A stretch of DNA of 34,089 bases from Candidatus Gastranaerophilales bacterium (GCA_944327245.1 CALVHD010000020.1:1-34089); one strand, 5' to 3'; counted from the first letter of the stretch, positions 15,410 through 24,646 are shown. Numbers and translations: made by a program. Notes: generated by a model from the letters alone, not told the origin.

Positions 15410-16477
15410 ATGTATAAAATAAAAAAGATATTTCAATCAACTCTAGTTCGTGTTATGAGCCTTGTGCTCATAGTTTCTTTTGTGTTGAGCGGATTTTTCT
15501 TTTATGATTTTTATAAAGTTCAAATCAATAAAATAAAAGGTTATTATTGGATTTATCAGGGTGATTTGGCCTATAAAAAAAGAGATTTGCAAAAAGCTGT
15601 TAATTGCTATGAACATGGCATCAAGCTTCATCCCAAGCATTATAAGGCAATGTATAATTTAGCTAATATTTATGTTGCTTATGAAGATTATTATTTGGCT
15701 TTAAAAAACTATGAAAAGGCACTTTTGGTTCGTCCTGATTATGAAGTAGCCAGAATTGACTATGCAATTATTTTATCTGAAACATATAGAACCGATGAAG
15801 CAATAGAGCAATATAAAAAAGTAATTGATAACAAACCTCGATTTTATAAAATACCTTTTATTGTTGATAATAAAAAATCTTATAATTACAACAGGGGTGT
15901 TGCATATTATAATATGGGGATTGCATATAGAACGAAGTCTTTATTGGCAGGTTTGAATAAAACAACAAGCAGAGAATATCTTAATAAAGCTTCTGAATCA
16001 TATGAAGAAGCTGTTGATATTTTAAAAACATATAATTCAAATTATAATCTTGGTTTAATAAACCAATTGTTGAGAAACACAAGACAAGCCGGTTATTATT
16101 ATTGCAGGGCTATGGAAATAGAGCCTATGGAATATGAGGCGCATTTTAATCTTGCAGTTTTATTAAAAGATATGGAAAAATATCCTCAATCGGCTGAAGA
16201 ATTTAAAAAGGCGGGTTTACTTTTAGATTCTATATCAGATAATGTTAAATCAAGATATTTGTATGATATTTTATCTGATGTTAATCAAAAAATTGCAATC
16301 ACAAATGATGAAAGCTATTTCAAGAAGTTGAGAGAGGAAGAAGAAAAAAATCTTTCTTCAAAATATAAAGCAGGAAAGCTTGTAATAAACACAGACTCAA
16401 AATCAAAAGATGATGAGTTTATTAAAAGTTTTTCAAATTGCGAGGGAAAAGAATTTTTCATGGGGGTTGGTGAATAA
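15410..16477 (+). CDS. Membrane-anchored tetratricopeptide repeat protein
   Basis: A 355-residue protein. One membrane helix (about residues 12-32) follows a short basic N-terminus, then TPR units: YQGDLAYKKRDLQKAVNCYE, MYNLANIYVAYEDYYLALK, DYAIILSETYRTDEAIEQYK, and a later pair around residue 220. The TPR domain is most likely periplasmic given the positive N-terminus. It is 21 bases after the previous TPR gene and 2 bases before the GGDEF gene, so the three are probably one operon. No specific family is recognised. Confidence 0.86.
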   Translation: MYKIKKIFQSTLVRVMSLVLIVSFVLSGFFFYDFYKVQINKIKGYYWIYQGDLAYKKRDLQKAVNCYEHGIKLHPKHYKAMYNLANIYVAYEDYYLALKNYEKALLVRPDYEVARIDYAIILSETYRTDEAIEQYKKVIDNKPRFYKIPFIVDNKKSYNYNRGVAYYNMGIAYRTKSLLAGLNKTTSREYLNKASESYEEAVDILKTYNSNYNLGLINQLLRNTRQAGYYYCRAMEIEPMEYEAHFNLAVLLKDMEKYPQSAEEFKKAGLLLDSISDNVKSRYLYDILSDVNQKIAITNDESYFKKLREEEEKNLSSKYKAGKLVINTDSKSKDDEFIKSFSNCEGKEFFMGVGE

Positions 16478-16479
16478 TC

Positions 16480-17862
16480 ATGGAAAGATTATTGTATGAT
16501 TTTATATACCTTTTGATAAAATCAGCGCAAGATGGGCAAGACAGGTCTTCTTTGTGCGAAGGTTTTTTAAAGGCATTATCTTTATATTTTCCGGTAATCA
16601 GTTTGAGAATTTTTATGATGGATGAGTATTCTTTTCAATTGAAAGATTTTGTAAAGCCTTGGGAAAATTTATCTAATATTGAAGAAAGTGAAAATATTAA
16701 AAAGAAATTTGATAATTTTTTAATTCAAAAATCAAGCTATGAAATTGAAAAAGATATTTTATATTTTCCGATAGTTCAAAAAAACAAGACCCTTGGGCTT
16801 GTTGAAGTAAAATCAAGGGAAGATTTTGATAATCAAAATGATTTTTTTAAGATATTGCCTTTAGCTGCTGCTCAAATTTCATTGTTGTGCGGAGCGCTAA
16901 AAAGCGAGGAACAAATTAAAATCAGCTCTAAATTTCACCAAACAGTAAGAAATATTGCAAAAATAACCGAAACTCAATATGAGCTTGATTATATTTTGCC
17001 CATTATGGGCGAGATGATAGACGGGTTTATTCAAGAGCATTTAATTTATATTTTTATAAAGAATAAATCCAAAAAAGAATATAAGTTAATTTGGCCTAAA
17101 AAATGTTCAGATGATAGAATTTACTCTTATTTGGAAGAAATTAATTCAAAATCTCAAACTTTAATAAAACAAGACGGAAAAATGGGCATTTTTCCTTTAA
17201 TTATTGATTCTAAGCCTTATGGAGCAATCGTGGCTTATAATCATTTTGATAAAATAACAAAAAAAGAAATCGAATATCTTGAAGAAATTAAATCCCAAGC
17301 GCAAACTACATTGGAACGCGCTAAATCATATATTGAGGTATTAGAATATGCAACTCTTGATGCTTTAACCGGATATAATAATCGTCATCAATTTGAAAAA
17401 AGGTTAAAAGAAACTATTGCAGCAGCTAAAAGACAAAATCAGCCTTTGTGTTGTATTATGTCTGATATTGATTATTTTAAAAAAGTTAATGATACATACG
17501 GGCATGCTGTCGGCGATTGTGTATTGAAAAATGTTGCTAAAATAATCAAAAAAGAGCTTCGTGAGTCTGATATTCCATCAAGATATGGCGGAGAGGAGTT
17601 TATTTTTCTTCTGCCTCATACAAATCTTGAAGAAGCTGAAATTGTAGCTCAAAGATTGAAAAATGCCGTTGAAAATAAAAAAATTAACATTGAAGAATAT
17701 AATATAAAAGACACTAAAGAAATCTCTGTTACTGTTTCAATCGGAGTTTCCGAGTATGACAAAACTGATAAAGACCCTCAAATGTTATATAAAAAGGCAG
17801 ACAGCGCTTTGTATGAAGCAAAGGAAACAGGCAGAAACAAAGTTGTTGTCTTTGGGGATTAA
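16480..17862 (+). CDS. Diguanylate cyclase with N-terminal GAF-like sensor region
   Basis: A 460-residue protein that should make cyclic-di-GMP from two GTP. The GGDEF domain covers about residues 290-458: DALTGYNNRHQFEKR, SDIDYFKKVNDTYGHAVGD, the active-site GGEEF (370-374) and VSIGVSEY. The product-inhibition I-site RxxD is present as RESD (361-364), five residues before the active site, so feedback inhibition is expected. The first 290 residues have no membrane helix and look like two GAF-type modules (for example ILYFPIVQKNKTLGLVEVKS and MGIFPLIIDSKPYGAIV), which would sense a cytoplasmic signal. The gene starts two bases after the membrane TPR gene. Confidence 0.93.
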   Translation: MERLLYDFIYLLIKSAQDGQDRSSLCEGFLKALSLYFPVISLRIFMMDEYSFQLKDFVKPWENLSNIEESENIKKKFDNFLIQKSSYEIEKDILYFPIVQKNKTLGLVEVKSREDFDNQNDFFKILPLAAAQISLLCGALKSEEQIKISSKFHQTVRNIAKITETQYELDYILPIMGEMIDGFIQEHLIYIFIKNKSKKEYKLIWPKKCSDDRIYSYLEEINSKSQTLIKQDGKMGIFPLIIDSKPYGAIVAYNHFDKITKKEIEYLEEIKSQAQTTLERAKSYIEVLEYATLDALTGYNNRHQFEKRLKETIAAAKRQNQPLCCIMSDIDYFKKVNDTYGHAVGDCVLKNVAKIIKKELRESDIPSRYGGEEFIFLLPHTNLEEAEIVAQRLKNAVENKKINIEEYNIKDTKEISVTVSIGVSEYDKTDKDPQMLYKKADSALYEAKETGRNKVVVFGD

Positions 17863-17866
17863 TAAA

Positions 17867-18607
17867 TTATTTTTTTTCGTTTATTCTGTCATAGAACCAA
17901 AATGTGTTGATTGAATAAAAATAAATATTCAATAAAAGCATTAAAATACCTTGTAAAACAGGATTTATAAGCCCCGGAATACTTGAGATAATTGTTATTG
18001 AAAAAGCTATTATAATTCCATCTTTATTAAGGTATTTATAACAATTAATAAATGCATCACTGAATGTTTCATAGTCTTTTTTATAGAAAAATGCTTGAGT
18101 CATAAAATTTATAAAAGGAATTAAAATTATTGAATTTATTAAAAATATAATAAATGTGCTTATAAATTTGTTTAGCATTGTCATAATTCCCGCCGGATTT
18201 GTAAACAGCGCGCCCAAGATTGATGTTGAAGATAAGATTGTAGGCAAGAATAAAACTATGCTGACAATAGCGCAAAATGAAAGGTATAGTGCAAGATTTT
18301 TTTCTTTTTCTTTGTTTTGTTCAATAAATTCTAAAAGAGTGTAATCACTTTCGTCATGGTAAAAATCATAAGCTGCATAATTTAGGGCATAAGTTATAAC
18401 ATAACCTCTCCAAAAAGCCCAGAATATACAAGGAAAAGTTATTATAAATACAAAAAATATAAAAAACGGATTTTTAAGCGCCATTTGAACAAACATATAG
18501 CCAATAAGTCCGATTGCAATAGGTTTTGTCATCAAAATGAGATATTCTTTTATGTATTTTTTTGCAAATTTTTTGCTTAGTTTTAGGTATTTATTAATTT
18601 TGCTCAT
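17867..18607 (-). CDS. Unknown multi-pass membrane protein
   Basis: A 246-residue integral membrane protein with about five or six hydrophobic helices (near residues 28-45, 47-70, 105-130, 145-170 and 195-235). The N-terminus is basic (KINKYLKLSKKFAKKYIKEY). I do not recognise a family. AAGGA precedes its ATG, and the start lies within the 3' end of the upstream membrane-protein gene (14-base overlap), so the two are translated together. Similar size and layout suggest they form a complex or arose by duplication. It ends 4 bases from the stop of the convergent GGDEF gene. Confidence 0.75.
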   Translation of the reverse strand: MSKINKYLKLSKKFAKKYIKEYLILMTKPIAIGLIGYMFVQMALKNPFFIFFVFIITFPCIFWAFWRGYVITYALNYAAYDFYHDESDYTLLEFIEQNKEKEKNLALYLSFCAIVSIVLFLPTILSSTSILGALFTNPAGIMTMLNKFISTFIIFLINSIILIPFINFMTQAFFYKKDYETFSDAFINCYKYLNKDGIIIAFSITIISSIPGLINPVLQGILMLLLNIYFYSINTFWFYDRINEKK

Positions 18608-19376
18608 TATTTTTTCCTTTGGCTAAATCTTTAAGTAAAATTGATTGAATGGCTATGTACAATGGTGCTAAAAGATATAATCCGAGATTGTTAATTATTG
18701 CGTGGAATGATTCAACGAAAAATTGTGTTAAGGGAATAAATTTTGCAATTACATAAAAACATATTGTACAGATTAAAATTACTAAAATTTGTCCTATTAT
18801 GTAAATAAAAAGGTATAATGGCGCTGTTTTTAAGATATTTTTAATTGTGATTTTCATTGATTTTAATATTGAAAAAAATGGATTTTCTTTTTGAAAATAT
18901 ACTAAAGAGCTAACAGATAAAAATAATGACAGATAATATAAAACAGTGAATATGTTAGCTATGATTTGTAAATACAGAATTATGGAGTTGTTGAATTTTG
19001 CAAGAGGAATAATCAAAAGAAAAATTACCATAGGAATTATATTAAATAATCCTAAAACCAATAATGACTTTACTATTTCAAGATTATTTAACATATCTTT
19101 TTCAAGATAACCGGAAGCTAAATTAAAAACTTTTTTAAACATAAAAAATAAACAAGGAATATAAATTAAAGCGCCTAAAATTGAGATAACGGCAATAGTT
19201 GATGTATTAATTACACCGTATAATTTCATTGGTATAACTATCATTAAATAGCCTATAACTTGTGCAATAATCAAAAGCCATATTATTCCTTGGGTTTTTA
19301 TATTGTTTTTAAAGAAAATTAAGCCCTTTAAAATAGTGTCCGATAAATATTTAAAATAATTTTTAATTAATTCCAT
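18594..19376 (-). CDS. Unknown multi-pass membrane protein, partner of the next gene
   Basis: A 260-residue protein with about six hydrophobic helices. I prefer the ATG at 19376 because GGGAG lies 8 bases upstream; an ATG at 19391 in frame would sit right at the predicted transcription start. The beginning MELIKNYFKYLSDTILKG is amphipathic, and hydrophobic stretches fill the rest, ending in a charged tail (DLAKGKNNEQN). No family recognised. The promoter to its right (19398-19427) is good, so the two membrane-protein genes form a two-gene operon. Confidence 0.74.
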   Translation of the reverse strand: MELIKNYFKYLSDTILKGLIFFKNNIKTQGIIWLLIIAQVIGYLMIVIPMKLYGVINTSTIAVISILGALIYIPCLFFMFKKVFNLASGYLEKDMLNNLEIVKSLLVLGLFNIIPMVIFLLIIPLAKFNNSIILYLQIIANIFTVLYYLSLFLSVSSLVYFQKENPFFSILKSMKITIKNILKTAPLYLFIYIIGQILVILICTICFYVIAKFIPLTQFFVESFHAIINNLGLYLLAPLYIAIQSILLKDLAKGKNNEQN

Positions 19377-19397
19377 TGTACTATCTCCCATAGTTGA

Positions 19398-19427
19398 ATT
19401 ATACTATTAGAGTGTAATTAAAGGCAA
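19398..19427 (-). promoter_or_regulatory. Promoter of the two-gene membrane-protein operon
   Basis: On the minus strand TTGCCT (19422-19427) and TATAAT (19398-19403) are 18 bp apart. The expected start near 19391 leaves a leader of about 15 bases containing GGGAG before the ATG at 19376. Confidence 0.55.
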
Positions 19428-19434
19428 TTAATTT

Positions 19435-20064
19435 ATGGAAATCAGAGAATTATTTAAAAGTTTTAATAAAGGGGATTTTTATAATAAGGTAAATCTTCAT
19501 ATTCATTCAAATTTTTCTGACGGTAAAGAGGATTTCGATGAACTTATTTTGCAAGCTAAAAAACTTAATATGAAATATATTTCAATAACTGATCATAACT
19601 GCATTAAAGGCTATAAAACATCAAAATATAAAGATGATTCTATTTTGATTAAAGGGGTTGAATTTGATTGTTTTTATAAAATGTCATTATTGCATATTTT
19701 GGGTTATGGAATAGATGTGGAAAATGAAGAATTGAATAGTTTGTGTGCTAAAAATGAGCTTGAACAAAAAAATGATATAATTCGTCTTTTAAAATCCCGC
19801 CATCCTAAAAGAGTAATTGAAATAATACATAATTCGGGCGGAATTGCTGTTTTGGCTCATCCTTGTTGTTGTAATGTTATATTTTTAAAAGATTTTGTGA
19901 AAAGACTGAAAAATTACGGTTTGGATGGAATTGAGGTTTATTATCCGTATGACAGATTTAGGGGGATAGTAAAGTTTTCATCAAGACAATATCCTTTTAA
20001 AATTGCAAAAGAGCTTGATTTGTTGCAAACAGGCGGAAGCGATGAACACGGAAGCCTAATATAA
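19435..20064 (+). CDS. PHP-domain metal-dependent phosphoesterase
   Basis: A 209-residue PHP-family protein. Metal-binding motifs in order: NLHIHSNFSDG (residues 19-29), ISITDHN, LIKGVEFDC, VLAHPCCCN and QTGGSDEHG near the C-terminus. PHP enzymes hydrolyse phosphate esters; relatives of this short stand-alone form include 3',5'-nucleoside bisphosphate and RNA phosphatases, but the substrate is not evident. It is somewhat short for the family (250-290), with the region between the AHP and GSDEHG motifs compressed. Three consecutive Cys follow the AHP motif, which is unusual. AAAGG lies before the ATG. It is convergent with the HD-GYP gene, 3 bases between the stops. Confidence 0.87.
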   Translation: MEIRELFKSFNKGDFYNKVNLHIHSNFSDGKEDFDELILQAKKLNMKYISITDHNCIKGYKTSKYKDDSILIKGVEFDCFYKMSLLHILGYGIDVENEELNSLCAKNELEQKNDIIRLLKSRHPKRVIEIIHNSGGIAVLAHPCCCNVIFLKDFVKRLKNYGLDGIEVYYPYDRFRGIVKFSSRQYPFKIAKELDLLQTGGSDEHGSLI

Positions 20065-20067
20065 TAA

Positions 20068-21171
20068 TTAATGAATTCTTTGATATAGAGTTGAATATTT
20101 CATGTAATATTCTTCGGGGTGTTCTTTTGCGGCTTCAATAATATCTTGAATTTCTATGAATTTTTTGGCTAAAACGGGGTCAAATTGTGTTCCTGCACAT
20201 TTTTCAATTTCGGCTATAGCTGTTTGATGGCTTAGAGCAACCCTATATGAACGAGTTGAAGTCATAGCATCATAGGTGTCTGCGATAGCTATAATTCTTG
20301 CTGCAAAAGGTATATCTTCTCCTTGCAATTTATCAGGATAGCCTTTGCCATCCCATCTTTCGTGGTGATGTTTAACTCCTGGGGAAATTTCATGGAGTTT
20401 TTTAATGCTTGAAATTAATTTTTCAGAATTGGCAGGATGAGATTTCATAATCATAAATTCATCATCGGTTAATTTTCCCGGTTTACATAAAATTGATTCA
20501 GGAATGGCAATTTTGCCTATATCGTGTAATAATCCTGCTGTTTCAATTGCTTCTAATTGATTTGAGGGTACATTTAATTCTTTTGCTAAAATAATTGAAT
20601 ATAATGTAACTCTCATTGAATGCCCATGGGTATATGGGTCTTTAGCGTCAAGCGCTGAAGCTATTGATTTTATTGTTTTATAGAATAATTCTTTTAAATC
20701 TTTTAATATAATGGATTTTGAAGATATAAGGTCGAATTTATCAAGTCCGTTTTTAACTACTTCTAAGAGTTCTTCCGGATTAAAAGGCTTTAAGATATAT
20801 TGAAATAAATTACATTTGTTTACTGCGTCAGTGATAATTTCAATATCGGAAAAGCCTGTTAAAAGAATTTTAATAACATCAGGAGCAATTTTGTTTGCTT
20901 CTTCAAGAAATTTAGTTCCCTCCATAATCGGCATTTTGTGGTCGGATACGATTAAGGAAATATCATCAATATTATTTTTTAATACTTCTAAACCTTCAAG
21001 TCCGTTTGAGGCGGTTAAAATTTTGTACTTATTTCTAAAAGTTCTTTTTAAAAGTTGCAGATTGTTTATCTCATCATCTACAATTAAGATAGTGTGTTCA
21101 TTATGAATACTTGCAGCGCTGATTAAATCTCCGACATTACTTAAAAAAAAGTCGTTCTTCACATTTAACAC
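20068..21171 (-). CDS. Response regulator with HD-GYP phosphodiesterase domain
   Basis: A 367-residue two-domain protein. The receiver domain (about 26-150) has the acidic pair D32/D33, the phosphoacceptor D77 in IVSDHKMP, T105 and K128. The HD-GYP domain (about 170-350) has LLHDIGKIAIPES near 216 and HHERWDGKGYP near 267, plus ADTYDAMTS. HD-GYP enzymes hydrolyse cyclic-di-GMP to GMP, and phosphorylation of the receiver would control it; the RpfG type has the same layout. The start is a GTG at 21171 with AGAGG eight bases upstream. No histidine kinase gene is adjacent. It is the natural counterpart of the diguanylate cyclase at 16480. Confidence 0.94.
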   Translation of the reverse strand: MLNVKNDFFLSNVGDLISAASIHNEHTILIVDDEINNLQLLKRTFRNKYKILTASNGLEGLEVLKNNIDDISLIVSDHKMPIMEGTKFLEEANKIAPDVIKILLTGFSDIEIITDAVNKCNLFQYILKPFNPEELLEVVKNGLDKFDLISSKSIILKDLKELFYKTIKSIASALDAKDPYTHGHSMRVTLYSIILAKELNVPSNQLEAIETAGLLHDIGKIAIPESILCKPGKLTDDEFMIMKSHPANSEKLISSIKKLHEISPGVKHHHERWDGKGYPDKLQGEDIPFAARIIAIADTYDAMTSTRSYRVALSHQTAIAEIEKCAGTQFDPVLAKKFIEIQDIIEAAKEHPEEYYMKYSTLYQRIH

Positions 21172-21233
21172 GTGTTTTTCCTCTTAGAATTTTATATAAA
21201 TCAGTTATCGACACAAAGTAGAAAAACTTTAAC

Positions 21234-21263
21234 TACATTTTAATCTAAATGTAAAGAAATGTA
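21234..21263. promoter_or_regulatory. Inverted and direct repeats between map and the HD-GYP gene
   Basis: TACATTT (21234-21240) and AAATGTA (21247-21253) form a 7-bp inverted repeat around 6 bases; AAATGTA recurs at 21257-21263. It lies between the map stop and the HD-GYP gene, so it could be an operator for the latter or a poor terminator for map. Confidence 0.3.
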
Positions 21264-21270
21264 AAATATT

Positions 21271-22020
21271 TTATAATAAAACTGTTGTAATTACGGGCCC
21301 GTCTTGGGTTGCAACGACAGTATGCTCAAAGTGTGCAGATGGTTTTTTGTCATCTGTTACAACTGTCCATTCGTCAGCCAAGGTATGGACATCATCACAC
21401 CCGAGATTAAACATAGGTTCAATTGCAATTGCACAGTTATTTTTGATGATTATATCGGAATTTGTTCGGTAATTAAACAAAAAAGGGTCTTCATGCATTT
21501 CTCTGCCAACGCCATGACCGCCATATTGCCTTACAATTCCGACTTTTGCTTCAAGAGCTACATCTTCAATTGCCGCTGAAACGTTTTCTAGGGGGCTATC
21601 CGGAATCATTTGCTCAATGCCTTTGAATAAAGCTTTTTCAGTTACTTTTAACAGGTTTTCAACTTCAGGAGCTATTTTACCTACAGGATAAGTCCAAGCG
21701 CCATCTCCTACCATACCTCTAAAAGTAGCTCCGACATCAATAGAGATAATATCTCCTTCTTTTAAAACAGCATCAACGGAAGGAATTCCATGGACAACTT
21801 GCTCGTTTATTGAAGCACAAATTGAATTAGGAAAGCCGGCATAACCTAAAAAAGTTGGTATTGCTTTGTTTTTTTTAATTATGTCATAAGCAATTTTATC
21901 CAATTCAAGAGTTGAAATTCCGGGCTCTATTACTTTTTTCATTTCCTGATGAACAAGAGCCACAATATTGCCGGCATGGCGCATTAATTTTATTTCTTCT
22001 CTTGATTTTTTATGTATCAT
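21271..22020 (-). CDS. map: Methionine aminopeptidase, type I
   Basis: Removes the initiator Met from nascent proteins using a two-metal centre. At 249 residues it is the short bacterial type Ia form without an SH3-binding zinc N-terminus. Metal ligands are visible: D in ISIDVGA, D in VGDGAWTY, H in YGGHGVGREMHE, E in AIEPMF and E in FEHTVV. The substrate-site segment SICASINEQVVHGIP is intact. AAGGAA lies 8 bases before the ATG at 22020. A consensus promoter sits between it and comEC, so map is transcribed from its own start. Confidence 0.97.
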   Translation of the reverse strand: MIHKKSREEIKLMRHAGNIVALVHQEMKKVIEPGISTLELDKIAYDIIKKNKAIPTFLGYAGFPNSICASINEQVVHGIPSVDAVLKEGDIISIDVGATFRGMVGDGAWTYPVGKIAPEVENLLKVTEKALFKGIEQMIPDSPLENVSAAIEDVALEAKVGIVRQYGGHGVGREMHEDPFLFNYRTNSDIIIKNNCAIAIEPMFNLGCDDVHTLADEWTVVTDDKKPSAHFEHTVVATQDGPVITTVLL

Positions 22021-22053
22021 AATAAAATTCCTTATACTGTTTTAGGCGACTAT

Positions 22054-22082
22054 ATTATATAACGGGAAAATTGTTTTTTCAA
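22054..22082 (-). promoter_or_regulatory. map: Consensus promoter of map
   Basis: On the minus strand TTGAAA (22077-22082), a 17-bp spacer and TATAAT (22054-22059). The predicted start is near 22047, giving a leader of about 27 bases with AAGGAA. This is the best sigma-70-type promoter I see in the window. Confidence 0.7.
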
Positions 22083-22083
22083 A

Positions 22084-24645
22084 TTAAGAATTTTCTTTTA
22101 TTAAATTTTGCACAAAATTGCTTTTATGAAATGGCAGCTCATCTTTTTTGTTGAATAAAATATTTTTAATTGAGTGTGTTTCTTTGTCATAATGTTTAAA
22201 ATTGGTTTCAAGATTTTTGTTTATAATAATTTTGCTAAAACCGTAGTTTTTGGTTGAAATTGTGTTGATTTCGTTTTCTGATAATAAAATTATTGTTGAA
22301 TAATGAGGGTGATTAAATTTATTTAATCCTGTTGAAATAAGCGCGTATTTTGGTTTTAATTTTTTCAACATTGATTTATTTATGACGTTTTTGGCTCCGT
22401 GATGACCTATTTTTAATATTTCAATATTTCCTTTAATATATGGTTTTATTTTATTAAAGCCTTCAATTCCGCAATCAGCCATAAAAAGATAGTTTTTATT
22501 TTTATAAGTCATAAGGGTAATAATAGATTCTTCATTGTCATATTTATCGTTATTTTTGTTAAAATTTGCTCTAAAAGTTTTAATTTTGAGGTCTTTCTCT
22601 TCATAAATTAAATCATTATTTTTTGCGGTTGAATAATTGATAGACTTGTTTTTAATATATTCCATAATTTTGGATGAAATTTTTGATTTTGTTTGTTCTT
22701 TTTGGATAATTACTTTTTTTATTTTGATGTTTTTTAATAAATCTAATGCACCTCCGCAGTGGTCAGAGTCAAAGTGAGTTATTTCAAGGATTTCTAGTGA
22801 CTTTATTCTTTCATTTCTAAAATAAGGCAGAATGACATTTTGTGCACTATTTGTTGATTGAAAAATAATCTTGCCGGTATCAATCATTATATATTTGTTT
22901 TTTGGGGTTTTAATTAAAAAGCAATCAGCATTTTCAACATCAAACATTGTAATTTCAAGATTATTTTGAAATTGGGAAGGTTTTATAAAACTCAAAAGAA
23001 AAACAAAAATACAAAAAATAAGAACAATTATGTGTTTTTTCTTTCTGAAATTATTTTTTAAATTTAACATAAATAATAAAATTAAAATCCAAAAGCTTAA
23101 TATTTGAAAAATATTAAAGCCCATTGTTGCAATAAGTGAAAATTTAAATGATGAGAAAAATTCGCTTATTTTAACCAGTAAGCTTATTAAGGGATTAGCA
23201 ATAAAATCAAAGATTGCAGTGCTTATATTTGAAATTTTAGGTATAAGTGCCAAAATTGAGCTTAAAAATCCAATAAAACTCAATATTCCAATAAAAGGCA
23301 CAACTGTGATATTTGCTAAAATGCTTAAGGGTGCAAGATTGTTAAAATAATGCATTTGTAAGGGGATTACCCATAATTGAGCAACCAATGGAACACTTAT
23401 TAAAGAAGCAATGTTTATGGGTGAAAATAAGAATAAAATATATTTTTCTAAGCGGGTTTTGTTTTTGTGTTTTCCTTTGAATTTTTCATCTTGTTTTTTG
23501 AATTTATCGATAATTACAGGACAGCATACGATTAGACCAAAAGTTACAACAAAAGACAATTGAAAACCAATATCAAAGAACATTTTTGGATTAAAAAGAA
23601 GTATCAAAAATCCGACAAAAGAAATGAGCGCAACTGAATCTGCATCTTTATCAATTAATTTACCGAATAAAATAAATAAAAGCATTAAAGAAGCTCTTAA
23701 AATAGACGGCGGAAAACCTGTCATAAAAGTATATAAAACAACAAAAGCGCCGCCTGTTAAAATCGAGAGCTTATAGGGTAATTTTATTAAGCTTGCAATC
23801 CACCACCAAATTCCGTATATTAGGGCAACATTTAGACCGCTTGCGGCTAAAAGGTGAAGCAAACCTGAATTTTTGAAATTTTCTTTTATATTTTCATCAG
23901 GATTAATTGTTTCATTTCCGAAAACAATTCCTCCTAATACTTCTAAATTTGGTGATTTAATGTTTTTTGAGTGTTGTTTGATGATTTTTTCTCTTGTTTT
24001 TTCAAAATTATTTAAAATATGATACCAATTATTTTCAAGATGATGATTAAATTTTGAAGCTTTTATTAATTGAATTTCATTATTTGAATAAAATACGCTA
24101 TAGCAATCGTTGTTTGAAAGATATTTTCTATAATCAAATTGATAAGGGTTTGTAGCTTGTTTTGGCGTTCTTAATTTGCCTTTTATTTTAACTTCATTTC
24201 CTATTTTTATTATATTTTCAAGATTTTTTTCATAATCAAGACTTACTAAGATTTTAGAATTAAGATTAGAAAAAGTTTTATTGAAAATTTCAGCTTCGTT
24301 GGTTTTAATATAAAATTTAATTTTATGATTTTTGTATGAAATATTTTTAGGACTTATAATCTTGCCTTTAATTGTTGCATCGGAGCAATTTATTCCTTTT
24401 AGCATGTCGTTATTATTTGTTAAATTGACTCTGATAAAGCCGACAAAAAATATTAAATATAAAATTATGATTTTCTTTTTGTCATAGTTAAAAAATAAGA
24501 TTAAAAAAGATAGAATAATAAATGCGATAAAAGCGCACAAAATCTCATGATTATAAAAACAGCCTAAAACTCCAAAAATGTAGAATAGTGAAAATAATAC
24601 GGTAAAATTTTTCTCATATAGAAAAGTTTTTGTGTTTTCTTTCAT
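22084..24645 (-). CDS. comEC: ComEC/Rec2 DNA-uptake channel protein
   Basis: ComEC forms the inner-membrane channel that carries single-stranded DNA into the cell during natural transformation. The product has 853 residues from the ATG at 24645, one base after the ftsY stop; a TTG upstream would overlap ftsY. An N-terminal DUF4131-type region with early helices is followed by the competence domain (about 225-500) containing LLHLLAASGLNVALIYG and GFPPSILRASLMLLFILFG. The C-terminal metallo-beta-lactamase-like domain (about 565-800) has THFDSDHCGG near 621, LFMADCG, and IGHHGAK near 745, so its metal site looks intact and a nuclease role is possible. It is the last gene of the glyS-GT-nusB-ftsY-comEC run. 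Confidence 0.94.
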   Translation of the reverse strand: MKENTKTFLYEKNFTVLFSLFYIFGVLGCFYNHEILCAFIAFIILSFLILFFNYDKKKIIILYLIFFVGFIRVNLTNNNDMLKGINCSDATIKGKIISPKNISYKNHKIKFYIKTNEAEIFNKTFSNLNSKILVSLDYEKNLENIIKIGNEVKIKGKLRTPKQATNPYQFDYRKYLSNNDCYSVFYSNNEIQLIKASKFNHHLENNWYHILNNFEKTREKIIKQHSKNIKSPNLEVLGGIVFGNETINPDENIKENFKNSGLLHLLAASGLNVALIYGIWWWIASLIKLPYKLSILTGGAFVVLYTFMTGFPPSILRASLMLLFILFGKLIDKDADSVALISFVGFLILLFNPKMFFDIGFQLSFVVTFGLIVCCPVIIDKFKKQDEKFKGKHKNKTRLEKYILFLFSPINIASLISVPLVAQLWVIPLQMHYFNNLAPLSILANITVVPFIGILSFIGFLSSILALIPKISNISTAIFDFIANPLISLLVKISEFFSSFKFSLIATMGFNIFQILSFWILILLFMLNLKNNFRKKKHIIVLIFCIFVFLLSFIKPSQFQNNLEITMFDVENADCFLIKTPKNKYIMIDTGKIIFQSTNSAQNVILPYFRNERIKSLEILEITHFDSDHCGGALDLLKNIKIKKVIIQKEQTKSKISSKIMEYIKNKSINYSTAKNNDLIYEEKDLKIKTFRANFNKNNDKYDNEESIITLMTYKNKNYLFMADCGIEGFNKIKPYIKGNIEILKIGHHGAKNVINKSMLKKLKPKYALISTGLNKFNHPHYSTIILLSENEINTISTKNYGFSKIIINKNLETNFKHYDKETHSIKNILFNKKDELPFHKSNFVQNLIKENS

Positions 24646-24646
24646 T

